Shown: positions 42,904 through 52,191 of the stretch, in pieces
Position numbering within the stretch: position 1 is the first letter of the stretch
How the letters are laid out: every line of letters starts with the position of its first letter
NCBI GenBank assembly: GCA_027923505.1
Contig: BROI01000001.1
Span: 900,501-964,500 of the forward strand
Reading direction: 5' to 3'
DNA from: Mayamaea pseudoterrestris
Lineage: Eukaryota > Bacillariophyta > Bacillariophyceae > Sellaphorales > Sellaphoraceae
Length of the DNA stretch: 64,000 nt
Notes under the pieces: model-generated
What the model saw: only the letters and a program-made list of their open reading frames with translations
Database searches by the model: none
What the model was told of the DNA's origin: nothing
Program-made: the position numbers and the translations under genes

Positions 42904-43006
42904 CAGACACAATCTGAAAGTATCTTTCACTTTCAGACAGTGTCTGAAAGTACTTTTCTGATTCAGACAATGTCTGAAAGTATCTTTCTGATTCAGACAA
43001 CGTCTG
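42904..43006. repeat. Right subterminal array: four 13-bp dyads at exact 30-bp spacing
   Basis: Dyads start at 42904 (CAGACACAATCTG, degenerate), 42934 (CAGACAGTGTCTG), 42964 (CAGACAATGTCTG) and 42994 (CAGACAACGTCTG). The array ends 141 bp from the right end of the transposon, mirroring the left array in number, spacing and position. In both arrays the innermost copy is the degenerate one. Confidence 0.9.
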
Positions 43007-43448
43007 AAAGTAAATTTGGCGATCCGTTGGCGCGCAAGCATAGACTGGATTGGCACGCGCGCATTTTCGCCAATCAAATCTTATCCACGACTAAAAATTA
43101 GAAACGGTGCGACATTTTCGACGAAAATGACGTTTTACCGGACGCTCCTGTAATTCATCCGGTCACGCATGTATCGTTTCCACGCTTGGCAGCCGTCCAT
43201 GATGAGGAAGCCCACAACTGCGACGATTTGCTCGCTAGTATATCGATTGAGAGTCAAGAGACAATCGCTTTCAACTGATTTGAAAGACTCGGACAAAGAA
43301 CAAGCCAGGAAATCCCAGCTTGGCTAGATAATAGAACAATTTCCAAGACGCAAGCAATTGGCCTCAACATTGAGCCATTTTTACTTCGACTTTCGGTCAT
43401 CTCTTAGAGTATCAGTGAAGCCAAATTGTAGCGCATTAAACTTCAATC

Positions 43449-44006
43449 ATGATTCAAGAAGTTCTCGACAAGCAAGTCTACGAGCTGAAAAAGCTTTGGG
43501 CCAATAAGCGGCAGCTCCTCTTTCAGCTACTCAATCTCGCCATGATTGTGTTCAGCGCACTCATGATTTGGAAGGGCCTCATGTTTCTGACGAAATCGGA
43601 GAGCCCAGTCGTGGTCGTCTTGTCGGGGAGTATGGAGCCGGCGTTTCAGCGCGGTGATATATTGTTTCTGAACAATGCAGTTGATCATGTGCAGGTTGGT
43701 GACGTTGTTGTATTTAAAATCAAGGATCGCGACATTCCAATCGTTCATCGCATTCTAAAGGTTCATCGGAACGAATTCTCTGGCAAGGTAGAACTACTGA
43801 CCAAGGGAGACAATAATCGAGTCGATGATCGAGGCTTGTATGCGCCTGGACAATTGTGGCTGGAGCGCGACGATGTTTTGGGCAAGGCGGTTGGGACGCT
43901 GCGATATGTGGGTATGGTGACGATTGCGCTGAACGATTATCCAGTGTTAAAGTATGTGCTAGTGGGAATGATGGGTCTCTTTGTGCTGACGAGTAAAGAA
44001 GGTTGA
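43449..44006 (+). CDS. SEC11: Signal peptidase complex catalytic subunit SEC11
   Basis: 185 residues, the normal length for SEC11. It removes signal peptides from proteins entering the ER. One N-terminal membrane span (about 24-47, '[25 protein letters not shown]') is followed by the lumenal catalytic domain. Box B has Ser61 in '[18 protein letters not shown]', the ER-type general base is His100 in '[11 protein letters not shown]' (bacterial enzymes have Lys), and the acidic box is '[23 protein letters not shown]' (Asp121 and Asp127). '[21 protein letters not shown]' and a C-terminal hydrophobic helix complete the family pattern. The start at 43449 matches the N-terminal length of homologues. 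It lies just outside the transposon patch and converges on the RNA methyltransferase gene. Confidence 0.96.
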   Translation: MIQEVLDKQVYELKKLWANKRQLLFQLLNLAMIVFSALMIWKGLMFLTKSESPVVVVLSGSMEPAFQRGDILFLNNAVDHVQVGDVVVFKIKDRDIPIVHRILKVHRNEFSGKVELLTKGDNNRVDDRGLYAPGQLWLERDDVLGKAVGTLRYVGMVTIALNDYPVLKYVLVGMMGLFVLTSKEG

Positions 44007-44146
44007 GTAGACACGAGATTGTAGGATGATTTGAGCGGCGATTTTGCGTCCTCTTGTAAGTCATGAAGCGAGTATTCTATTGTTTACTGTAGTTATTTCG
44101 TCATTGCTCTATCCAATCTGTCATTATTATGCATGCTTAATTACTG

Positions 44147-45913
44147 TCATCTCCGCTCAAAAGTCGCCACGCACTCTACGTGCCGCGTCTGCGGAAACAG
44201 ATCCAGCGGTTGAATATAGGTGCATTCGTACCCAGCATCCACCAACACCTTGGCGTCTCGCCCCTGCGTGACAACGTTGCACGACACGTAGACAACTCGA
44301 GCTGGCTTGAATTCGAGCAGTAGATCTAAAAATTGCGGTGAACAGCCTTTGCGGGGTGGATCAATGACAACAACTGTTTCGTCCGGTGGAAAGTCAGACG
44401 AGGATGTTGCTGTTCCTGCATCATTTTTTGTTAGATCATAGTCTGTATTCGATCGACTCACTGGCGCGAATATATTTTCCGCCGACGCTGCAACAAAGGA
44501 TACTTGGTCTGTCGTCAAACCATTCAATGCAGCGTTGCGAGTGGCTTCGTCAATGGCCTTGGCGTTAATTTCAATGCCAATCACCTTGGTAAAGGCTGGC
44601 TGTGCCCTTGCCGCGCAACTTATGGCAAAGAGACCGGATCCACAGTAGCAGTCAATCAAGTGTGTCGGTGAAGCGTTGTTCTCGTGAGGCAATGGTTTCG
44701 TGGCTTGCTTCAAGACGAGGTCTACCATGAGCGGCAAGACGTAGTAATTGTTTTGGAAAAAGTTGCCCGCTTGATAGTCAAAATGAATCCCAAGCACTGT
44801 TGTACGAATGACGTCGGAGTGAGTGGTCGATATGGTTTCGCTGTCGAGGTTGTCTTGGCGAAAGAGCAGCGTTGCTCCATTCGCCTTGCGCCGTTTCTTG
44901 CGCTTGCTAGTAAAGTTGGCGTCTTCGCTAGTCTCGTCCTGCTCCTTGCGCTGCTGTTGCGCCAATGATATAAGTAAGTCATGTCGGACCTTTTGATACT
45001 TGGCGTTGACTGGTGGAGTGGCAATGCAGCAGGAGTCAACGTCAATGACTTGTCGCGACATTTGACGCTGAAACCCAATAATTGGCGGCGACTGGTTGCG
45101 GGGCGCATCATAATGCGGAGTCAGTTTGCTGCGATATTGAAACGTTTCGGCAGTTCCGGTACAATGCTGTAATATACTACCATTAGTGTCCATATCGTCG
45201 AGTAACAAACCATACTGTTGAAAGGCTTCCAAAGTGTGTTCAGTCTTGATCGTTCGCTGTCGATCAATGGATATATGCTGATACTGACAGCCTCCGCATT
45301 CCTCCGATAATGGACAAGGGGGTTGAAGAATGCGATCGGGACTGGGCTCTCCGATAATTCGAACAAAATCAGCTTCACTATACGAAGGATAGTTGCGGAA
45401 AACACGAGCAAGCACTCGCTCTCCAGGTACCACATTGGGTACCATGACGACCCATGGGCGACTCATAGAGACGTCTGATGCTGAAGAATTCGTTACTTCC
45501 TTGTCAGGCATTGCAGCTCCATTATCTGCTGTTAATTGGTCGGTTTCTTGATGCTCATTTGAAGCAAGTGAAATGCGTCCTACTCCCAATCCTTGATTCG
45601 TCAAGGACTGAATATCGACTTCAATCTCCTGCCGATATTGGAATGGAAATGGAACAAACTTGACTGGCACCTTAATTGAAGCATCACCTTCTTGTTCTTT
45701 TATCAAGCTGTCCTCTTGTTGTCGCGTCGTCGTCAACGATATACTGCCGGCTGAATCAGCGAATAGACGAGTCAAAGCTCGTATCCGTCGTGCTGGAAGA
45801 AGGCGATATTGTTGCAAGCGAAACGAGGATGCAAATATACGTCCATGTCGCTGCATCCAAAACGTAGTCAGATAAATCATGGACAGGCGAAGTGCCAACG
45901 GGGAGGCTGCCAT
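44147..45913 (-). CDS. TrmA/RumA-type RNA (uracil-5-)-methyltransferase
   Basis: 588 residues from the ATG at 45913; the open frame continues upstream to 46021 without an ATG and runs into satellite DNA. An Arg-rich leader (about 1-55) could direct it to mitochondrion or plastid. A TRAM domain follows ('IEVDIQSLTNQGLGVGRI...NVVPGERVLARV'), then RumA-like iron-sulphur cysteines in 'CPLSEECGGCQYQH' plus a fourth in 'VIDVDSCC'. The SAM-binding motif is 'LIDCYCGSGLFAISCA...VIGIEINAKAIDEA'. 'VVIDPPRKGCSPQFLDLL' and the nucleophile in 'VVYVSCNVVTQGRDAKVL' complete the active site. It makes 5-methyluridine in tRNA (m5U54) or rRNA; the sequence does not separate the two. Its promoter must lie within about 100 bp, between the start codon and the satellite edge. 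Confidence 0.9.
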   Translation of the reverse strand: MAASPLALRLSMIYLTTFWMQRHGRIFASSFRLQQYRLLPARRIRALTRLFADSAGSISLTTTRQQEDSLIKEQEGDASIKVPVKFVPFPFQYRQEIEVDIQSLTNQGLGVGRISLASNEHQETDQLTADNGAAMPDKEVTNSSASDVSMSRPWVVMVPNVVPGERVLARVFRNYPSYSEADFVRIIGEPSPDRILQPPCPLSEECGGCQYQHISIDRQRTIKTEHTLEAFQQYGLLLDDMDTNGSILQHCTGTAETFQYRSKLTPHYDAPRNQSPPIIGFQRQMSRQVIDVDSCCIATPPVNAKYQKVRHDLLISLAQQQRKEQDETSEDANFTSKRKKRRKANGATLLFRQDNLDSETISTTHSDVIRTTVLGIHFDYQAGNFFQNNYYVLPLMVDLVLKQATKPLPHENNASPTHLIDCYCGSGLFAISCAARAQPAFTKVIGIEINAKAIDEATRNAALNGLTTDQVSFVAASAENIFAPVSRSNTDYDLTKNDAGTATSSSDFPPDETVVVIDPPRKGCSPQFLDLLLEFKPARVVYVSCNVVTQGRDAKVLVDAGYECTYIQPLDLFPQTRHVECVATFERR

Positions 45914-46018
45914 GGTCGAGTGATGGAATTTGTGACGAGGTTTCGATGGAGGAGAAAACGTCTCGCAGCGGTAATAAATGCCGCAGCTGCCGAGCCATGT
46001 GTACGAGTATGCCCAAAT

Positions 46019-46205
46019 CAAGCCAGATTGCTGCTAACATCAACATTTCAGATGCACTACAAGAAACGTTGGTTGGCTGGTGTCTCTGTGAACTGCAATG
46101 TGATTGGTGATAACTTGTCACCAGTATCAGCCAGCAGCTGCCATGCCTTTCAAATGCCCATTCCCTGTGCCATGTGAGCAATTTCAAGCCAGAAGGGTGC
46201 TAACA
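46019..46205 (-). repeat. Diverged satellite unit in inverted orientation, left edge
   Basis: Read on the minus strand this segment matches the 169-bp satellite unit: it holds 'GGCTGGTGTCTCTGTGAACTGCAATGT', 'GGTGATAACTTGTCACCAG', 'TTTCAAATGCCCATTCCCTG' and 'GGTGCTAACATCC' in unit order. Identity is clearly lower than inside the array. It stands head to head with the main array, which starts at about 46225. Its outer end is about 105 bp from the methyltransferase start codon. Confidence 0.85.
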
Positions 46206-46734
46206 TCCTTCTTCTCATCAGTCACATTCCAGTCTACTGAGACACCAACCAAGCATACCATCATGTCACGCAGCCTTAATAATGATGTTGGCACCATTCT
46301 GGTGTATTTTGGGTGTATACATGGCTTGCTGTAGGGGCGTTTAAATGTCAAGGCATCCGTGGGCTAAGACTGGTGACAAGTTGTCACCAAATACATTGCA
46401 GTGTACTGAGACACCAGCCAGGCATACGGTTTTGTAGCGCAGCTTAAATAATGATGTTGGCGCCATTCTGGTGTAATTTGGATGTAGACATGGCTTGGGT
46501 GTAGGGGCGTTTGAATGTCAAGGCATTCCAGGGTTGAGACTGGTGACAAGTTGTCACCAAATACATTGCAGTCTACTGAGACACCAACCAAGCATACCAT
46601 CATGTAGCGTAGCCATAACAATGATGTTGGCACCATTATGGTGTGATTTGGGTGCATACATGGCTTGCTGTAGGGGTGTTTGAATGTCAAGGCATCCGTG
46701 GGCTGAGACTGGTGACAAGTTGTCACCAAATACA

Positions 46735-49560
46735 TTGCAGTCTACTGAGACACCAACCAAGCATACCATCATGTAGCGCAGCCTTAAGAATGATGTTGGC
46801 ACCATTCTGGTGTAATTTGGGTGTAGACATGGCTTGCTGTAGGGGTGTTTGAATGTCATGGCATCTGCGGGATGAGATTGGTGACAAGTTGTCACCAAAT
46901 ACATTGCAGTCTACTGAGACACCAACCAAGCATACCATCATGTAGCGCAGCCTCAATAATGATGTTGGCACCATTCTGGTGTATTTTGGGTGTAGACATG
47001 GCTTGCTGTAGGGGCGTTTGAATGTCAAGGCATCCGTGGGCTGAGACTGGTGACAAGTTGTCACCAAATACATTGCAGTCTACTGAGACACCAGCCAGGC
47101 ATACGGTTTTGTAGCGCAGCTTAAATAATGATGTTGGCACCATTCTGGTGTAATTTGGATGTAGACATGGCTTGCTGTAGAGCCATTTGAATGTCAAGGC
47201 ATTCCCGGGTTGAGACTGGTGACAAGTTGTCACCAAATACATTGCAGTCTACTGAGACACCAACCAAGCATACCATCATGTAGCGCAGCCTCAATAATGA
47301 TGTTGGCACCATTCTGGTGTATTTTGGGTGTATACATGGCTTGCTGTAGGGGCGTTTGAATGTCAAGGCATTCCCGGGTTGAGACTGGTGACAAGTTGTC
47401 ACCAAATACATTGCAGTCTACTGAGACACCAGCCAGGCATACGGTTTTGTAGCGCAGCTTAAATAATGATGTTGGCACCATTCTGGTGTAATTTGGATGT
47501 AGACATGGCTTGCTGTAGGGGCGTTTGAATGTCAAGGCATTCCCGGGTTGAGACTGGTGACAAGTTGTCACCAAATACATTGCAGTCTACTGAGACACCA
47601 ACCAAGCATACCATCATGTAGCGCAGCCTCAATAATGATGTTGGCACCATTCTGGTGTATTTTGGGTGTAGACATGGCTTGCTGTAGGGGCGTTTGAATG
47701 TCATGGCATCAGCGGGTTGAGATTGGTGACAAGTTGTCACCAAATACATTGCAGTCTACTGAGACACCAGCCAGGCATATGCTTTTGTAGCGCAGCTTAA
47801 ATAATGATGTTGGCACCATTCTGGTGTAATTTGGATGTAGACATGGCTTGCTGTAGAGCCATTTGAATGTCAAGGCATTCCCGGGTTGAGACTGGTGACA
47901 AGTTGTCACCAAATACATTGCAGTCTGCTGAGACACCAATCAAGCATACCATCATGTAGCGCAGCCTCCATAATGATGTTGGCACCATTCTGGTGTATTT
48001 TGGATGTAGACATGGCTTGCTGTAGAGCCATTTGAATGTCAAGGCATTCCGGGGTTGAGACTGGTGACAAGTTGTCACCAAATACATTGCAGTCGACTGA
48101 AACACCAGCCAGGCATACGGTTTTGTAGCGCAGCCTCAATAATGATGTTGGCACCATTCTGGTGTATTTTGGGTGTATTGCAGTCTACTGAGACACCAAC
48201 CAAGCATACCATCATGTAGCGCAGCCTTAAGAATGATGTTGGCACCATTCTGGTGTAATTTGGGTGTAGACATGGCTTGCTGTAGGGGTGTTTGAATGTC
48301 ATGGCATCTGCGGGATGAGATTGGTGACAAGTTGTCACCAAATACATTGCAGTCTACTGAGACACCAACCAAGCATACCATCATGTAGCGCAGCCTCAAT
48401 AATGATGTTGGCACCATTCTGGTGTATTTTGGGTGTAGACATGGCTTGCTGTAGGGGCGTTTGAATGTCAAGGCATCCGTGGGCTGAGACTGGTGACAAG
48501 TTGTCACCAAATACATTGCAGTCTACTGAGACACCAGCCAGGCATACGGTTTTGTAGCGCAGCTTAAATAATGATGTTGGCACCATTCTGGTGTAATTTG
48601 GATGTAGACATGGCTTGCTGTAGAGCCATTTGAATGTCAAGGCATTCCCGGGTTGAGACTGGTGACAAGTTGTCACCAAATACATTGCAGTCTACTGAGA
48701 CACCAACCAAGCATACCATCATGTAGCGCAGCCTCAATAATGATGTTGGCACCATTCTGGTGTATTTTGGGTGTATACATGGCTTGCTGTAGGGGCGTTT
48801 GAATGTCAAGGCATTCCCGGGTTGAGACTGGTGACAAGTTGTCACCAAATACATTGCAGTCTACTGAGACACCAGCCAGGCATACGGTTTTGTAGCGCAG
48901 CTTAAATAATGATGTTGGCACCATTCTGGTGTAATTTGGATGTAGACATGGCTTGCTGTAGGGGCGTTTGAATGTCAAGGCATTCCCGGGTTGAGACTGG
49001 TGACAAGTTGTCACCAAATACATTGCAGTCTACTGAGACACCAACCAAGCATACCATCATGTAGCGCAGCCTCAATAATGATGTTGGCACCATTCTGGTG
49101 TATTTTGGGTGTAGACATGGCTTGCTGTAGGGGCGTTTGAATGTCATGGCATCAGCGGGTTGAGATTGGTGACAAGTTGTCACCAAATACATTGCAGTCT
49201 ACTGAGACACCAGCCAGGCATATGCTTTTGTAGCGCAGCTTAAATAATGATGTTGGCACCATTCTGGTGTAATTTGGATGTAGACATGGCTTGCTGTAGA
49301 GCCATTTGAATGTCAAGGCATTCCCGGGTTGAGACTGGTGACAAGTTGTCACCAAATACATTGCAGTCTGCTGAGACACCAATCAAGCATACCATCATGT
49401 AGCGCAGCCTCCATAATGATGTTGGCACCATTCTGGTGTATTTTGGATGTAGACATGGCTTGCTGTAGAGCCATTTGAATGTCAAGGCATTCCGGGGTTG
49501 AGACTGGTGACAAGTTGTCACCAAATACATTGCAGTCGACTGAAACACCAGCCAGGCATA
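46735..49560 (+). repeat. Block duplication within the satellite, offset 1443 bp
   Basis: 46735 to about 48117 and 48178 to about 49560 appear identical by eye over some 1.38 kb, including the order of subtype variants. 1443 is eight units plus 91 bp, so the junction at 48177/48178 (GGGTGTA joined to TTGCAGTC) breaks the 169-bp register. After 48117 the first copy differs from the second (ACGGTTTTG against ACCATCATG). Confidence 0.85.
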
Positions 49561-49698
49561 CCATCATGTAGCGCAGCCTCAATAATGATGTTGGCACCAT
49601 TCTGGTGTATTTTGGGTGTAGACATGGCTTGCTGTAGGGGCGTTTGAATGTCAAGGCATCCGCGGGCTGAGAATGGTGACAAGTTGTCACCAAATACA

Positions 49699-50816
49699 TT
49701 GCACTCTACTGAGACACCAGCCAGGCATACCATCACAAAGCGCAGCCTATATATTGATGTTAGCACCATTCTGGTGTAATTTGGGTGTATACATGGCATG
49801 TTATATGGGCATTTGCATGTCAAGGCATCTGCTGGCTGAGACTGGTGACAAGTTGTCACCAAATACATTGCAGTCTACTGAGACACCAACCAAGCATACC
49901 ATCATGTAGCGCAGCCTTAAGAATGATGTTGGCACCATTCTGGTGTAATTTGGATGTAGACATGGCTTGCTGTAGGGGCGTTTGAATGTCAAGGCATCCG
50001 CAGACTGAGACTGGTGACAAGTTGTCACCAAATACATTGCAGTCTACTGAGACACCAACCAAGCATACCATCATGTAGCGCAGCCTCAATAATGATGTTG
50101 GCACCATTCTGGTGTATTTTGGGTGTAGACATGGCTTGCTGTAGGGGCGTTTGAATGTCATGGCATCAGCGGGTTGAGATTGGTGACAAGTTGTCACCAA
50201 ATACATTGCAGTCTACTGAGACACCAGCCAGGCATACGGTTTTGTAGCGCAGCTTAATTGCACTCTACTGAGACACCAGCCAGGCATACCATCACAAAGC
50301 GCAGCCTATATATTGATGTTAGCACCATTCTGGTGTAATTTGGGTGTATACATGGCATGTTATATGGGCATTTGCATGTCAAGGCATCTGCTGGCTGAGA
50401 CTGGTGACAAGTTGTCACCAAATACATTGCAGTCTACTGAGACACCAACCAAGCATACCATCATGTAGCGCAGCCTTAAGAATGATGTTGGCACCATTCT
50501 GGTGTAATTTGGATGTAGACATGGCTTGCTGTAGGGGCGTTTGAATGTCAAGGCATCCGCAGACTGAGACTGGTGACAAGTTGTCACCAAATACATTGCA
50601 GTCTACTGAGACACCAACCAAGCATACCATCATGTAGCGCAGCCTCAATAATGATGTTGGCACCATTCTGGTGTATTTTGGGTGTAGACATGGCTTGCTG
50701 TAGGGGCGTTTGAATGTCATGGCATCAGCGGGTTGAGATTGGTGACAAGTTGTCACCAAATACATTGCAGTCTACTGAGACACCAGCCAGGCATACGGTT
50801 TTGTAGCGCAGCTTAA
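49699..50816 (+). repeat. Perfect tandem block duplication of 559 bp within the satellite
   Basis: Copies 49699-50257 and 50258-50816. Both include the unusual subtype 'CACAAAGCGCAGCCTATATATTG' and 'GGCATGTTATATGGGCATTTGC'. 559 is three units plus 52 bp. The junction reads CAGCTTAA joined to TTGCACTC with about 1 bp of shared sequence. Confidence 0.88.
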
Positions 50817-51194
50817 ATAATGATGTTGGCACCATTCTGGTGTAATTTGGGTGTATGCATGGCTTGCTGTAGGGGCGTTTGAATGTCAAGGCATTCCCGG
50901 GCTGAGACTGGTGACAATTTGTCACCAAATACATTGCAGTCTACTGAGACACCAACCAAGCATATCATCATGTAGCGCAGCCTTAAGAATGATGTTGGCA
51001 CCATTCTGGTGTAATTTGGGTGTAGACATGGCTTGCTGTAGGGGCGTTTGAATGTCAAGGCATCCGCAGGCTGAGACTGGTGACAAGTTGTCACCAAATA
51101 CATTCCAGTCTACTGAGACACCAACCAAGCATACCATCATGTAGCGCAGCTTCAATTATGATGTTGGCACCATTCTGGTGTATTTTGGATGTAG

Positions 51195-52154
51195 ACATGG
51201 CTTGCTGTAGAGCCATTTGAATGTCAAGGCATTCCCGGGTTGAGACTGGTGACAAGTTGTCACCAAATACATTGCAGTCTACTGAGACACCAACCAAGCA
51301 TACCATCATGTAGCGCAGCCTCAATAATGATGTTGGCACCATTCTGGTGTACTTTGGGTGTATACATGGCTTGCTGTAGGGGCGCTTGAATGTCAAGGCA
51401 TCCATGGGCTGAGACTGGTGACAAGTTGTCACCAAATACATTGCAGTCTACTGAGACACCAACCAAGCATACCATCATGTAGCGCAGCCTCAATAATGAT
51501 GTTGGCACCATTCTGGTGTAATTTGGATGTAGACATGGCTTGCTGTAGAGCCATTTGAATGTAATGACATCTGCACGTTAATATCCGTGACGAGTTGTCA
51601 CCAATTACATTGCAGTCTACTGAGACACCAACCAAGCATACCATCATGTAGCGCAGCCTCAATAATGATGTTGGACATGGCTTGCTGTAGAGCCATTTGA
51701 ATGTCAAGGCATTCCCGGGTTGAGACTGGTGACAAGTTGTCACCAAATACATTGCAGTCTACTGAGACACCAACCAAGCATACCATCATGTAGCGCAGCC
51801 TCAATAATGATGTTGGCACCATTCTGGTGTACTTTGGGTGTATACATGGCTTGCTGTAGGGGCGCTTGAATGTCAAGGCATCCATGGGCTGAGACTGGTG
51901 ACAAGTTGTCACCAAATACATTGCAGTCTACTGAGACACCAACCAAGCATACCATCATGTAGCGCAGCCTCAATAATGATGTTGGCACCATTCTGGTGTA
52001 ATTTGGATGTAGACATGGCTTGCTGTAGAGCCATTTGAATGTAATGACATCTGCACGTTAATATCCGTGACGAGTTGTCACCAATTACATTGCAGTCTAC
52101 TGAGACACCAACCAAGCATACCATCATGTAGCGCAGCCTCAATAATGATGTTGG
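51195..52154 (+). repeat. Tandem block duplication of 480 bp within the satellite
   Basis: Copies 51195-51674 and 51675-52154, both carrying the rare variant 'GACATCTGCACGTTAATATC' and 'GACGAGTTGTCACCAATTAC'. 480 is two units plus 142 bp. The junction reads GATGTTGG joined to ACATGG. The second copy ends at the same GATGTTGG and is followed by a short non-satellite filler. Confidence 0.88.
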
Positions 52155-52157
52155 ACA

Positions 52158-52191
52158 GCTCGCGGTGCAAATGTAGAGTGGCACTTCTGTT
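52158..52191. other. 34-bp non-satellite filler
   Basis: Between GATGTTGGACA and ATTTGGGTGTATAC lies GCTCGCGGTGCAAATGTAGA plus 14 more bases that match no part of the 169-bp unit on either strand that I can see. It replaces the GCACC...GTGT segment of the unit. Confidence 0.7.

Larger units (their letters stand above)
42076..43147. mobile_element. Non-autonomous TIR DNA transposon, about 1.07 kb, 3-bp target duplication
   Basis: Both ends carry the terminal inverted repeat GAGCGTCCGGTAAAA (15 bp exact, then imperfect with a shared TTTTCG). The element is flanked by CTG on both sides (42073-42075 and 43148-43150). The uninterrupted neighbouring repeat copy (41978-41986, GGACTGTAA) has a single CTG at the matching place, so the insertion and its 3-bp duplication can be read directly. 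A one-base shift of the ends (GGAGCG...) with a T duplication is the alternative. There is no transposase inside. 3-bp duplications would fit PIF/Harbinger or CACTA-like families; the ends are not CACTA. Inside lie two symmetric arrays of short dyads and an open fragment at about 42339-42494. Confidence 0.85.
41917..43179 (+). repeat. 94-bp tandem duplication, second copy split by a transposon
   Basis: Copy A is 41917-42010. Copy B begins at 42011, runs to 42075, and resumes at 43151-43179 after the inserted element. Over the 94 bp the copies differ by a single base (CTATTCTCC against CTATTTTCC). Both contain CCCCGGAGTACCAGTACGAC and end CACGCATGTATCGTTT. The near identity implies a recent duplication. 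A third start (CCACG) follows at 43180 but diverges at once. Confidence 0.9.

Noticed and set aside
42220-43006. CRISPR-like arrays (short dyad repeats with regular spacing)
   Set aside because: The intervals between dyads are themselves near-identical and only about 17 bp long, there are no cas genes, the context is eukaryotic, and the arrays sit symmetrically inside a TIR element.
42748-43101. Ten-residue repeat proteins encoded on either strand of the right dyad array
   Set aside because: A 30-bp repeat gives ten-residue periodicity in every open frame. The frames begin in unrelated sequence and lack any other protein-like property.
41616-43448. LTR or other virus-derived element
   Set aside because: The patch has TIRs and a 3-bp target duplication, no long terminal direct repeats, and no capsid, integrase or polymerase-like frames.
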